A DNA stretch of 64,000 nucleotides, taken from CAVZTX01 sp963778375 (lineage in GTDB: Bacteria; Chloroflexota; Ktedonobacteria; Ktedonobacterales; Ktedonobacteraceae). The position numbers and the translations under genes are program-made. Shown here in pieces: positions 1 to 11,583 of the stretch. The notes under the pieces were generated by a model. The model saw only the letters and a list, made by a program, of their open reading frames with translations. It did no database searches and was not told the DNA's origin. Numbering within the stretch: position 1 is the stretch's first letter; the number at the start of each line of letters is the position of its first letter. The DNA lies in NCBI GenBank assembly GCA_963778375.1, contig CAVZTX010000003.1, positions 19,433 to 83,432 of the forward strand. Direction: 5' to 3'.

Positions 1-54
1 TTGCAGAGCCTTGCTGATTGTAATGTCCCCTTCTTGCGCTCCACCGGTGCACAT
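1..54 (-). CDS. possible 5' end of next minus-strand gene (partial)
   Basis: Reading the minus strand, an ATG at 54-52 opens a frame that stays open for 18 codons to the window edge. It overlaps a TAA (56-54) that closes the possible C-terminal extension of the glutamate racemase in a TAATG arrangement. This would fit a translationally coupled downstream gene, but 18 codons are too few to identify a family and the frame could be open by chance. Confidence 0.2.
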   Translation of the reverse strand, partial: MCTGGAQEGDITISKALQ

Positions 55-154
55 TATCTGATTCTCACAAGAAAATCGGTCTCTCCTGCTGCTGAAGGAT
101 CAACAAGCGCAACTTTCAACCCTGGTACCGCAAAAGCGTTATGACCATGCTCGA

Positions 155-1021
155 CTACAAATTGCTCCCGGAGGGTTCTCTTTCTGGCTGGATTTGCTGA
201 GCAAAGACGGGGTAGCCGAGCAACTGGCTAGAAATCTGGCTAAAAGTGCGAGGATCACCACTACACCACAACTGAAGCTTTCCATAAGCGGGATACTTTG
301 GATGAACGGGACGTATCAATGCTTCTGCATCCAGAACTGAATGTGTGCAACGTGCTATAGCTAATGCGTTATCAATGACCTGAACATTGTGCCCGGCAAT
401 GCGTTCAATCACAGAACGCAACACTGGAAAATGTGTGCAGCCTAACACAATGACATCAACATTTTCTTTCAGTAAGGGCTGTAGCGCTTGCCTTACCGTT
501 CCTTCCACGATAGGGCCATCAATTTCTCCCTGTTCAACCAGTGTAACAAGCTCTGGGCAGCCAATAGCAAATGTCTGCATACCATCAGTAAAGTCATCTA
601 TCAGTTGACGCAAGTAGAGAGATTTAACCGTCTGATTTGTAGCAGCAATGCCAATTCGTCCTGTTTTAGTAGCGCATGCAGCTAACTCCACGGCTGGCGC
701 AATTCCTACAAAAGGAACCGAGAAGGTACTGCGTAACGTATTGAGTGCTGCTAATGAAGCAGTATTGCATGCAACAACGATAAGTTTCACTTCCTGCTCG
801 ATGAGAAAACGGTTGGCCTGGATCGACAGCTTGCTGATTTCAGCATCATTCCGCATGCCATAGGGGCAGTTAGCAGTATCACCGAAGTAGATGAAGTTCT
901 CGTGCGGTAACTCCTTGCGCAGAGCTGAGAGAATGGTTAATCCTCCTACACCCGAATCAAAAACCCCAATAGGAGCCTCAGCTCTTCCATTTAACCCAGA
1001 TCTCTCATCCGATAAGTTCAC
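155..1021 (-). CDS. murI: glutamate racemase MurI
   Basis: Interconverts L- and D-glutamate, supplying D-Glu for peptidoglycan in the cytoplasm. The 288-residue length is slightly long for the family. Visible family motifs are FDSGVGG (residues 21-27), ACNTAS with the first catalytic cysteine (Cys85) and GCTHFP with the second (Cys195), and the substrate-binding NCPYG segment near 51. The first about 17 residues precede the conserved core, so a later start is possible. The C-terminus may be cut by a frameshift: after QPER another frame (about 190 down to 54) stays open and reads like protein, ending at a TAA at 56-54. This is a housekeeping gene next to an exopolysaccharide locus, with no operon partner visible on its upstream side. 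Confidence 0.93.
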   Translation of the reverse strand: MNLSDERSGLNGRAEAPIGVFDSGVGGLTILSALRKELPHENFIYFGDTANCPYGMRNDAEISKLSIQANRFLIEQEVKLIVVACNTASLAALNTLRSTFSVPFVGIAPAVELAACATKTGRIGIAATNQTVKSLYLRQLIDDFTDGMQTFAIGCPELVTLVEQGEIDGPIVEGTVRQALQPLLKENVDVIVLGCTHFPVLRSVIERIAGHNVQVIDNALAIARCTHSVLDAEALIRPVHPKYPAYGKLQLWCSGDPRTFSQISSQLLGYPVFAQQIQPEREPSGSNL

Positions 1022-1089
1022 AGAGGCATCCTCCTAAGAACGTGCTTTCCTATCAGTTACGGCAAATTAAAGATGATTGCTCCTAATGT

Positions 1090-2851
1090 TCACTGCTTCA
1101 AAATTTGAGGATTCACCAGAGCATTCATTATATGTGTCATCAAATTCTGGATAGCAGGGATCACAGGATTCTGGCTGGCACATAAGTCGTCCACCTGGTA
1201 TCGATAGCTGTCAAGTGCAATTGTCCAATAGATAGAACCGGTAGCAAAGACCATCGCATCTGATGGAGCGATATAATAGGTAGTATTACTTAAGTCAGGT
1301 GCGATGGCACCTGAGGCGGTATCCGAGCTTTGCGTATGTGTTGTACCAAGTACCTGGAGACCTTGAGGCGTGGCACCATTATTGTAGACGCGATCCCACT
1401 CATATCCCACCAGGTCGCAGCCATATTTCTGCCCCGCTTGCAGCCCTGTTCCGTTCAACAACGGAGATGTTGCCTGAGAATCGACTTCCCACGAAAAACC
1501 TTGCCGCACATGCGTCAGGTCAGAAAACATGATGCCGATCAGTGCATTTTCCGGACGATGAAGTACAGGATCACGCCACTCAGAAGTTATACGCGTATTG
1601 TCTCTACCATAGAATGGGTCAAGTGCTAGGTCACTGATTGATGTTCCTACTTTATAACAGACAACTGTTCGATCTGGCACTCCTGAACTATCTGGCTCAA
1701 AGCGCATTTGCCAATAAGCGGCATCCGCTCCTAAAAATGCAAGACCCACGCCATGATCGCGTGCACTCTCTACTCCATCACGCATTTCTTTTGTCCAGTA
1801 TTCGTCATGGCCAAGAGAAAGATAAGCCTTATGCTTTAGCAACTGTGAAGGATTCTGATGTAAATCAACGCTGCTTATGTAAGAAAGGTCATAACCCTGG
1901 CGTTCCATCCAACGGATGGCGTTCACCTCATAAAGTAGAACATTTCCCGATCCTGTTGCCTCTGAATAAGGCCGATCAAATGATACCTTGACAGCCCTCG
2001 ATGTGCTATTCTGCTCTGAAGAAGATGCATTGTTATTCCCATCAGATTCATACAAGCTGTATCCTCCCCACGTATTATATGCCTGATCCGTTGTATTTGG
2101 TGTAACCGCGACATAAGTGGATGAAAAATTACCCCTTAACATCAAATGTAGCATACGTCTGCATCGCATTTGCATCAGTAAACTTAGCCAGATAGACCCC
2201 AGTGACCCAATTTGATGGAACTGTAGTTGTATAAGATGGATGCCAGTTGGCCTCAACAAGCCCAATTTTTCTATTCACATAACAGGTATTGCAGCCGACA
2301 AGCTGATGATTGAGCGCATCATAGTAGCCCTGTGCACGACCAATCAGATCGTTGAATGAAGCTATGAGGCGACCACCATCACCACCATACCATCCCAATC
2401 GATAGATATCGATGGAATAATGCATACCCTGAACTTGTGTACTGACATAGAAGGAGAGTTTCTGCCCTGCTTGTACAGATGTCGCACTGGCATATGCCTG
2501 AATTTGGATAGTGGCCGCTTTTCTAGTGGGTATAATCCAACTCGTTGTACCCGGTTGAGCATTCTCACGTGCGATCACGTTGCCTGTAGCGCTTATAGTC
2601 GGAGTTGGTGGCACAGTATCTGTACTTACACTTCCACTACCTGCCTGAGAAAATAGAGCAGGGCCAAATAACAGTAGACTTACTGCACCCGCAACCACCA
2701 CAAAAAATATTGTAACGCTCACAATAATTCGTAGTTTCAAGCCAATACCTCTAGAGAGCCTCATGAACCATGGTAAAAAGTATAGCAGGGCAAAGAACAA
2801 AAGCCCTTTCCACATCAGAATAGCATCCAAATGTACTAATCCGATGTTCAT
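1090..2851 (-). pseudogene. membrane-anchored DMFase-beta-like domain protein, frameshifted
   Basis: Two overlapping minus-strand frames form one protein. The N-terminal part (2851 to about 2130) has two hydrophobic segments near residues 10-30 and 40-65, then an Ig-like segment ending near FDVKG. The C-terminal part (about 2130 to 1090) resumes at NFSSTYVAV and carries AYNTWGGYSLY and SLGHDEYWT, typical of the C-terminal domain of the N,N-dimethylformamidase beta-subunit family. One extra G in the run at about 2131-2134 would explain the shift. Homologues in soil bacteria are exported proteins of unclear substrate, so activity on DMF should not be assumed. It is divergent from the polysaccharide genes that start at 3110, with 258 bp between them that presumably hold both promoters. 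Confidence 0.7.
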
Positions 2852-3109
2852 CGAGGTAAAGAATCAGTGACACTGGCTAGAAAATAGTGCAGAAATGTTC
2901 CTTTTCTCAAAAAGCAATTTCTTGAGGAAGAGAAACATATACCAGGGCACTACTTTCGCAACGACATCTCCACTTTGTCAACAACCAGATATTTATAGGA
3001 AAGGCGGTAATCTTGAGAAGGTACGGTAGATACATATGTGCAATAGGCTACTTTGATAGATTGTACCTGACATATATGGGGGAAACTAAACTATTAAGGA
3101 TGGGTTCAG

Positions 3110-4554
3110 ATGCAGAGTCCTTTAAGTCGCTATATAACGCTCGCTAGACGCTGGGCGTGGATGATTATACTTGGAATAGTCATATGTGGTGGTGGAACAT
3201 ACATCGCCAGTAAGCTTATACGTCCTGTTTATCAATCTTCTGCTTTCATCATTCTTATTATGGGTTCGTCTACTACATCACCCTATGATAGTACCTCCGC
3301 CAGTTTAGCAGCATTACCAACATACGCTTCACTAATCACAAACCCTGTAGTGCTTAATCCGGTTCTGGCAGAGCATAAGGGATTAACACTAGACCAGCTT
3401 AATAATATGCTCGCGGTGAAACCTCAATCTAATACGCAGGTTATCGAAGTGGATGTCAAGAATACCAATCCACAATTGGCAACACAGATTGCTAATGATG
3501 TAAGTCACAGCTTTGCAAATTACGTCAATACGCAACTTCCGGCTAATGTGCAAGTTCTACCTGCCCAGCTACCTACACTTCCTGTAAGTCCCAAGCCATT
3601 ACCAAATGCAGCGCTTGGTGCATTAGTAGGTCTTGGCCTTGCATTGCTTTGATTGTTATTTTTGAATGGATCGATGATCGCCCATCAAGCCCCGAAGAAA
3701 TTCAAGAATTGTTAGGTATGGAGATACTGGTAAACCTTCCTCGATTATCACGTAAACAATATATGAAGCCAATTGAGGAGATACCAGCCCTGGCAGAAGG
3801 ATGTCGCAAATTATGCGCTAATCTGAACGTCGTACAGAGAAATAATCCCTTTAAGCTGGTAATGATCACCAGCGCACGATCGGGTGAAGGGAAAAGCAGC
3901 ATCGCCAGCGACCTCGCTGCTTTTCTGGCGATGACGGGGAACGCACGCTTCAGTCGACGCCAACTTACATAGTTCAGCATTAGATTCGCACTTTGACATC
4001 AAAACACCTGCAGAACTTGCAAGCGGGCTTGTAGTAACCTGGAAGAGATTGAAAACCACCTGAACGGTCAGCCAACAACTATTCCGAACTTGTTTATTGT
4101 GACAGCAGGCGTACTTGACTTGCGCGTTCTGACAGCGGGAGCACTCGCTTCTGCCTCTACAGACTTGCTACAGTCTTCCTGGGTTGACCAACTCTTTGAA
4201 CATTTTAAAAAGGCACCATTCGATTATGTCATTTTCGATACTCCTCCGTTGCTTTCTGCAGCCGAGACACAAATTTTGGCATCGTATGTACATACCGCGT
4301 TGCTGGTCATTGACGCGTCTAAAACGCCTCGCCAGCCATTAATACAGGCAAAGCGAGCATTGAATAGAACACATACGAGAATACTTGGCGTTGTTCTCAA
4401 TAAGAGCCTCTGGCCATCTCAATTAGACTCTGACACAGCTGATCGGTATCGCAACCGGATTAGAACACATACCACTTCGAGCATACTTTCCCCTGAGATA
4501 CCTCTTTCAGGCAATGGGCATGAGTCAGCAAATGGCAAGGGGATCCGAATATGA
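3110..4554 (+). pseudogene. Wzz/BY-kinase polysaccharide co-polymerase, multiply frameshifted
   Basis: Sets polysaccharide chain length and exports by tyrosine-kinase cycling at the membrane. The N-terminal Wzz domain has a first TM near residues 15-35 and a second near the end of the first frame (about 3600-3660, ALGALVGLGLALL). It is followed by a cytoplasmic BY-kinase domain: Walker A SARSGEGKSS at about 3868-3897, Walker A' region VDANLHSSA readable in another frame at about 3952-3978, and Walker B FDYVIFDTPP at about 4216. The protein is readable only by joining frames, with breaks near 3650, 3947, 3960 and 4030. Each break is consistent with a missing or extra base. It is probably the first gene of the exopolysaccharide operon. 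No C-terminal tyrosine cluster is evident. Confidence 0.8.
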
Positions 4555-4640
4555 CAGTCACATTGCCTCTTCGGCGAAACCCCGAAAATGAAAACAAATG
4601 ATCTTACACCTTCATGGGGTATTGATATAAGGAGCAATCA

Positions 4641-5956
4641 ATGGAGAAGGAGCGGGTATTTAGCACACTACGAGAAGGGATCTCTGCACGGTCCCTACAT
4701 GTGGGAATTATCGGCCTTGGCTATGTAGGACTACCACTCGCGACTACATTCGCGGAAGCAGGCTTTCATGTTACAGGTATTGATGTAGATCAGCAAAAAG
4801 TTGATGCGGCTAATCGCGGTGAAAGCTATATTCCCGATATTGCGAGCAGCACACTACAGTCACTCATTGATACAAAACGCATTGATTTTACCACTGATTT
4901 TGCCGTGCTAGACGATATCGATGCGGTAAGCATCTGTGTTCCTACTCCACTGCGGAAGACACGAGACCCTGATATCTCGTATATCATCTCAGCGATACAA
5001 CAGGTACGAGCACATTTGCATCCTGGGCAACTCATTGTACTGGAAAGTACAACGTATCCTGGTACGACCGATGAAGTCCTGCTGCCAGAGCTGGAGTCGA
5101 GCGGTCTGAAAGTGGGTATTGACTTTTTCCTGGCTTTTTCACCAGAGCGCATCGACCCAGGTAATCCCGACTTCGAGACACGCAATACACCAAAAGTTGT
5201 CGGTGGCATCACACCTGCATGTACGGAACTAGCACAAGCCTTCTATGGAGCAGCAATTGAGAAGGTCGTGCCAGTCTCCTCTCCTCGCGTCGCAGAGATG
5301 ACGAAGTTGCTAGAGAATACATTTCGTGCCGTTAACATCGGGCTGGTAAACGAAATCGCCATTATTTGCGAAAAACTTTCCATTGATGTATGGGAAGTTA
5401 TTGATGCGGCGGCAACGAAACCCTTTGGTTTCATGCGTTTTCTACCAGGCCCAGGACTGGTGGACATTGCATTCCAGTTGATCCTCATTATCTTTCCTGG
5501 AAACTCAAAACCCTTGATTACACAGCCCGTTTTATTGAACTCGCCGCTGAAATCAACAGCAGCATGCCACATTATGTCGTGAATAAGATCAGCGAAGCAC
5601 TGAACGAACAACGCCGCAGTTTCAATGGTGCGACCGTGCTTGTGCTGGGTGTCGCATATAAACGCAATGTAGGTGATATGCGTGAATCGCCCGCCATTGA
5701 CATTATTCAGGATCTGATGGCTCGTAAAGCAGTAGTGCTCTATAACGACGAGTATGTACCATCTCTGGCAGTTCGCGGCACGATACTACATTCACAAACT
5801 CTGAGTAGCGGCTTGCTGCAGGCGGCAGACTGTGTAGTCATTGTCACAGACCATAGTTATTATGATGTTCCCTGGATTATCCGCGAGGCACGCTGCATTG
5901 TAGATACACGCAATATGACACAGGGTCACAACGATGAAAAAATTTTCCGGCTCTGA
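4641..5956 (+). pseudogene. UDP-GlcNAc/ManNAc-type 6-dehydrogenase, one frameshift
   Basis: Oxidises a UDP-sugar to its uronic acid with two NAD+ equivalents for polysaccharide building blocks. The start ATG follows an AAGGAGC ribosome site. The N-terminal Rossmann motif is GLGYVGLPLA (residues about 24-33), then CVPTPL and ESTTYPGTT. The break is near 5458. Downstream the other frame reads GGHCIPVDPHYLSWK, which contains the catalytic cysteine and matches the WbpA/WecC branch better than plain UDP-glucose dehydrogenase. The C-terminal domain (from about 5564) has LVLGVAYKRNVGDMRESP. Inserting one base restores a full-length enzyme of about 438 codons. The stop codon's last A begins a 23-A run. 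A WbpA-like assignment fits the WbpD-like acetyltransferase at 20.5 kb. Confidence 0.85.
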
Positions 5957-5978
5957 AAAAAAAAAAAAAAAAAAAAAA
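5956..5978. repeat. A23 homopolymer tract
   Basis: Twenty-three consecutive A residues begin at the last base of the dehydrogenase stop codon and end 21 bp before the ATG of the flippase gene at 6000. The tract lies just upstream of the likely AAAAGG ribosome site (5983-5988), so length changes could alter spacing of leader or promoter elements. Runs this long are rare in bacteria. It could be slippage-prone, or an assembly artefact in this error-rich region. Confidence 0.9.
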
Positions 5979-5999
5979 TTTGAAAAGGTTTTATAACAC

Positions 6000-7420
6000 A
6001 TGTCGCGGTCTAATGGGGCTTTAAGCAATACCAGTGCACATCTGATAGCAGTGCATCTGAAAAGTGCAAATAAACAAATTTTTCGGGCATTGATGAGTAT
6101 TGCCTCCGCTACCCTGTTAGTCCGTGTGTTCGGTATGCTCAATCAGATTATTGTTACCCAACGATTTGGAGCGGGGGCAATAAGGGATGCATACTTTGTT
6201 GCCTCGGCATTGCCTACACTCATAGCTTCATTGGGAGCTAGCGCTATTGAGTCTTCGGGTCATTCCGGCCTATGCAAAAGTGCGTCACCGAAAAGAGCAG
6301 GCTTCCATACTTTTCAGTACACTGCTCAATCTCATACTTCTCGTTTCCGCCTTGCTGACGGTGCTCCTATTGATTTTTCGTCGTCAGATGATTTTCATTT
6401 CGGCCCCAGCATTGGATTCATTCGGGCAGAAACTTGCTGTAAACCTGACACCGTTCGACTCCCAGCATCGTGCTAATGGTGGGAATAGCTTTGCTGGAAG
6501 ACGTGCTTAATACAGAAGGGGCAGTTCGGTTCGCCTGCATATGCCGAACTACTAGTACCACTCGCCACTGCTATACTTGTATTCACATTAGGTGGACCAC
6601 AGGGTGTAGTCATCCTCTGCATAGGAACCATTGTAGGACTTTGCCTTCATGTTTGCGTGCAATCCTCCGCGTACGACGCGCAGGCACGAACTTATCGATG
6701 GACGTGATAGATTTGCGCAATCCCTGCGATCAACAACATTTTGGTAGAAGTCTGTGTAGCACTTCTCGGCGCATTAATCAGTCAGGCAAGTCCATTAGAT
6801 GATCAGATATTTGCCTCTTATCTTTCTGCCGGCAGTATCTCTTCCATTATTACGCGCTCAAACTCATAAGTTTTCTGTCGGTGTAATTTTTGCCTCCGCC
6901 TGGATGTGCCGTCCTGCCTTATATTCACGGCAAGCTGCCATAAATGATATGAAGGCCTTCAAGGAAACGCTACGCCTCTATTTGTGGGCGGTAGGCGCTG
7001 GAAACATCCCGTTATTATAGCGCTGATACCGACTGTATATCCGCTGGTGCAAATCCTCTTTCAATGGGGAGCCTTCACTGCTGAAGATTCCAATCGTACT
7101 GCGTCGATATTGATCGGCTTTATCGTGGGCCGGACGCCTATGGCGTTGGCTTTAGTAGAGCCAGGGCATTTAGCGCCTCCGAAGACCAGGGTGCTAATGG
7201 GAGTTACGGCATTCAGTATATTTGCTAATGCATTCTTTGACTATATTTTTTCTCGCCTTTGGCAGGGGATTGGCATTGCCGTGGCTACCTCGGCCGTCTA
7301 CTTTTGCACTATGTGCATCCTGTTCTATGTACTACAATGCAGGATTGGCAAGCTCAATCTACTCACACCTCCATCTGAACTGTCAAATGTCCTGGAGAAG
7401 ATAGGCCTTGCTTCACAGTT
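6000..7420 (+). pseudogene. MurJ-like lipid-linked sugar flippase, multiply frameshifted
   Basis: A polytopic inner-membrane protein expected to flip an undecaprenyl-linked glycan. Readable stretches join into one MVF/MurJ-type protein. The N-terminus has ATLLVRVFGMLNQIIVTQRFG and DAYFVASALPTLIASLG. The second stretch is VIPAYAKVR and NLILLVSALLTVLLLI (from about 6250). Later come KETLRLYLWAVGAG and IALIPTVYPLVQILFQWGAF (about 6960-7080) and a last hydrophobic region with FFDYIFSRLWQGIGIAVATS (to about 7300). Breaks occur near 6245, 6450-6480, 6530, 6790, 7010 and 7170. The end is uncertain because it runs in the same frame into the next gene. It could be a dedicated exopolysaccharide flippase rather than the peptidoglycan enzyme, given its neighbours. 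Confidence 0.7.
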
Positions 7421-7429
7421 AGAAAGTTC

Positions 7430-8899
7430 ATGGTTTGGCATACCGTATAAATTGCGCCAAGAGGTTATACGTATCGGTCTCATACTGGCACTCTTTGCAA
7501 TTGGAATTTTTGGTGTCTTGCAAAATGGTCTTTATATGTTGCGAACTGCCTTTGGGTCGATCGTTGTGCTCGCCTTCCTACGCTATCGCTATGCTCTTCT
7601 GATCGCCTGGATACTGGTCGATGTCTTCATTGGCTCATCCATACAATTTTTCCAGGGCAACAATATCGATACAGGCCTGACTATCCCAACCTTGCTTTTA
7701 ATGACATGCATGCCAATTGGACAGGCATTTCGGCGTATGCGACCGCTGTTATTTCTATTGATCTACTTCTTGTGGGTATTTGCCAGCATTGGAATTCCAG
7801 TATTGGCCTGGGACTATTCCTTACGAATTGGTTGCTCCTCCTTGATAATGTGGCAGTGGCTGTACTAGTTATAAATCTGCTTACCTCAGGAAACGCTTAT
7901 TGAGACTTATTGATGCTCTTATACTTCTCTCAACAATAATTTCTCTATATGGTGTCTATGGCTATCTCACCAAGCAAAATGGAGTCCCAGACTCTACAAC
8001 ATCGCTCTTCCGTATTGGTCAATTTTCCGTGATGCACCGACGTTATTAGCGTTCTTCCTCTCCATGATCATTCCGTTAGCAATCTACCGCACTTTCAAGC
8101 TTCATGGCGTCAAGCGTATTGGTGGACTGCTGGTAACAGCTCTCTTTCTGATAACACTTGGGCTGACCTTCACACGTAGTGCTTTGATCAGCGTTCCCCT
8201 AAGCATTCTCGTCCTGATCCTCTTCCTCCCTTCCGGGAAGATGAGGACCCAGTTGCTTATCACTACTGCGACGTTAGCAGCCTTGATAGTGTTTGTGCTC
8301 GTAGCCAGCAATGTACCTGTCTTTGATCGATTTTTCAATCAGGATATTTCGACGCTCAACGGGAGGACCTACATCTGGCAAGCATTACTGGACCACTTTG
8401 ACCCAACACAGATCCTTGGCAACGGTCTCAATGCTTCCGATATTCTGTTGACCAATCTACGCGTGGGCTTTGGAGGAGGCGTGATCGGTACCGCCGCACA
8501 TAATCTCTTTCTAGGGACGCTCTACGACCATGGCGTCATTGGAGTGAGCTTACTGATCCTTGCCCTTGCATCGCTAGCCATCTGCTTGATCAGAGGAGCA
8601 CTAAAAACGAGGGGCGAACAACGTGTGATGTTTGCGGTAGCATTGGCAGTCTTCGTAAATATCTTACTTCAGTCTCTTGATTTAACTATATTCGGAACCA
8701 ATCAATAAGTATTTACCTCTGGATCATCATGGCATTGCCGTTTGCGCTTTGCTGGTCCGCATCAAAGCAACAACTTGTACCTTCTAAAGAAGACTTTGAG
8801 GATGGCACAACACAGCCGCATGTGCCAGAAGTGTGGAGTCAAACCGAAAGCGATGTACTTGTATCTAATCTTCAAGATAATACCTATGATCATAGGTGA
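7430..8899 (+). pseudogene. O-antigen ligase/polymerase-like membrane protein, frameshifted
   Basis: A Wzy/WaaL-type integral membrane protein that would polymerise or ligate exopolysaccharide repeats outside the membrane. Many hydrophobic helices are present. The signature segment in 8064-8708 includes FTRSALISVP and NGRTYIWQALL followed by GTAAHNLFLGTLYDHGVIG, the large-loop and AHNLFLG region typical of the Wzy_C family. Frames must be joined near 7720-7890, 8018 and 8700. After the last shift the frame continues to a TGA at 8897-8899 with a short hydrophilic tail. The 5' boundary with the flippase is approximate. The next gene's GTG follows after 10 bp. Confidence 0.72.
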
Positions 8900-8909
8900 G
8901 GAGTAATTT

Positions 8910-10224
8910 GTGAAAGATCGTCTTCGCATCTGTTACATTTCTTTTTGGTTCTCGCCTTCGGTGGCCGGGGCAGAGGTGCGAGCGGAAAAACAGGCGCGTC
9001 AACTTCAGGCTCTTGGACATGATGTAATAGTTGTCACACTACGGCATGCTAAGAGTTGGAAACGAACAGAGATGCTTGATGGCTTACCGGTTATACGTGT
9101 AGGCGGAATATATAAACGCGGAGGAAGGTTACGCATCGGCAGACTTGGATATTTGCCGATTTCATCACAACGTTCCTTGCCCTCTGGCGGTTACGTCATT
9201 CATATGACGTGATTTATGCTTCCAGTTGTCTCCCCCTGCCGCACTCGCCGCTAAGCTTCTACATAAGCCACTCATACTCAGCATCCAGTGTGCGGGACCA
9301 AGTGAGTCACAACTCAAGCAGCTTGAACATGGAGCGAGGTTAATGGCCGATACCTTGACTGATACTTCCTTCCTGACAGTCGATACGAAGGATTGGATCG
9401 CAGGTGCAGGCGACATTGCCCATATTCCTCAGTTGGCACTAGGTAACTTGATGTTGCGAATTATACGGAAGTCGAATGCATTCTACCAGATTCTGAGTAC
9501 ACGCAGCCGTTCCTATCTCACCTCTCATGGATTTCCCGCGGACAAGATTATATACATTTCTGGTAGCGTCGATACTGAGAAGTTTCGTCCGGCCCCCGAA
9601 CGGCGGCCCAATCCTATAACGCCAGAGCGAGATATCATATGTGTGGCACGCCTGGATTACACAAAGGGAGTCGATGTGTTACTGCATGCCTGGGGAAGGA
9701 TGATGCGTGAACCGGCAGAATGGCGCATGCACCTGAAACCACGTTTACGCCTTGTCGGCGAAGGCACATACAGGACCCAAATGGAACGCATCGTTGCAGA
9801 GCTAGGCATCACGGACAGCGTGGAGTTTCTGGGGCTGCGAACAGACGTAATCGATCTCCTACAACAGGCATGGGCATTCGTAATACCTTCCCGCTGGGAG
9901 GGCATGTCCAATGCTTTGCTGGAAGCTATGGCGTGTGGTTTGCCCTGCGTTGCTACATGCGTCAGTGGAAATGAAGACCTCATATTCGATGGCATCAATG
10001 GTTTAGTGGTTGAGCCGGAGCAGCCTGCTGAGATGGCTCTGGCCCTGCGCCGCATTATAGAAAATACTGACCTCGCCCAGCAGCTTGGAACTGAGGCACG
10101 AGCAACAGTTGTCCGCGATTATAAGTTGTCCAATGTTGTCGATCAATGTGTGCAACTTTATCAAGGTCTTCTTTCGCAAGAGAAACGTATTGTGCCCCTT
10201 GTATTAGAAAGAAAGGAGAATTGA
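8910..10224 (+). pseudogene. GT4 family glycosyltransferase, one frameshift
   Basis: A cytoplasmic GT-B glycosyltransferase for exopolysaccharide assembly. The GTG start at 8910 follows GGTGAGGAG. The N-terminal domain (8910-9212) has the SVAGAEVRAEKQARQL glycine-loop region. The break is near 9180-9230, then the frame 9226-10224 carries the nucleotide-sugar domain with PSRWEGMSNALLEAMACGLP, containing the EX7E-type motif. Its stop overlaps the next gene's start by one base (TGATG). It is clearly paralogous to the next gene, sharing PSRWEGM, EAMACGLPCV and NGL motifs, so this pair is a tandem duplication. The donor and acceptor sugars cannot be told from sequence. Confidence 0.82.
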
Positions 10225-11536
10225 TGACCAAACTCCGTATTTATATCGTGATTAGCACCTTTCTTCCAGCAGTTGGCGGGGCCGAAAAGCAGGCCTTTGC
10301 ACAAGCCGCAAGCTTGCGCAAGAGGGGCTATGATGCGACGATTGTTACCTTCCGACACGAGGCCTCCTGGCCACAGTGTGAAATGATCGAAGGGGTACCG
10401 GTCATACGTGTGGCTGGAAGAGTACTTATAGATCGCTGGAAGCTGCCACGGCTCATACAAAAATTAGCATACCTCATGGCTTTGTTGATAATGGGTTGGT
10501 CACTATGGAGAGATCGAAGCCGTTACGATGTATTACACGTCTACCAACTCAGCGTATTGGCAATGCCCAGTGCACTGGTATGCCGATTGATCGGTAAACC
10601 AATGATTATTGCAATACGTTCAGCAGGTTCAGGTGGAGTTACCAAGTATCATAATCAAGCCATGTTGCTCGCTGGAGCCCTTGATCCTACAGCAGCATGG
10701 TTACAAGTTGACGGGCGACTGCAGGCTACTGGGCGAGTGTACGTTGGGAGCGATTTAGAAATGTTGGCACGTATGGGAAGGCCCGTTTTACGACTGGCCC
10801 GCTTTTTGCTCCAAAGCGCTCATGCAGTCATGGTGGTACTGAGTTCACGCATGAAGAAATCTCTTGCTGAATATAACTTCGATCTGCCTGACGTACAACT
10901 CATTCCTAGCGGAGTAGACACCAGACGCTTTCAACTCGTCAATGCAAATACTTCCTCCACTAAACGAGATCAAGTCGTTGTATGCGTATCTGGATTGCGC
11001 TATGAAAAAGGTATCGATGTATTACTACAGGCCTGGTACCTGGTACACAAACAGGCTCCACAGGCCCGACTGATCATTGTAGGCGGAGGTTCTCTACAAA
11101 ATCAACTTGAGCGATGGCTGAAGCGCTCGATATTGCAGATAGCGTCGAATTTGCTGGTTTACAGAACGATATTCCAGCTCAATTGCACCGGGGCAGTATA
11201 GCAATATTGCCCTCTCGCTGGGAAGGTATGCCCAATGCCGTTCTGGAGGCGATGGCATGTGGCTTGCCATGTGTATCAACTCGTGTCAGTGGCAGCGAGG
11301 ATATCATTCAGCATGGCGTCAACGGCCTACTTGTCAAACCTGAAGACTATGAGGGAATGGCACAGGCACTACTTACCTTCCTACGCGATCCAGCATTGAT
11401 CCAGGAATATGGACATGCAGCTCGTGAAACGATCGAAAGGCACTATTCACTTGAACAAGTTATGGATAGATATATAGAACTTTATCAAAGCGTGACGGAT
11501 CACCGAGCAGATTGCGGAGGATATACCGTCTCCTAA
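10224..11536 (+). pseudogene. GT4 family glycosyltransferase, paralogue of the preceding gene, one frameshift
   Basis: The ATG at 10224 overlaps the upstream TGA and is preceded by AAAGGAG, indicating translational coupling. The first frame (to about 11105) contains STFLPAVGGAEKQAFAQAAS and VVCVSGLRYEKGIDVLLQAW. The second frame (11114-11536) resumes at DIADSVEFAGL and has PSRWEGMPNAVLEAMACGLP. One indel near 11105 explains the split. A segment of the first half (about 10690-10770) has no close counterpart in the paralogue, suggesting an insertion or divergence in the acceptor domain. It is probably membrane-associated through the hydrophobic stretch LMALLIMGWSLW near residue 80. Confidence 0.82.
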
Positions 11537-11583
11537 GGTTTACCAGCAGTCATAAAGATAGATATGCGAAAGGATGAAAGACA

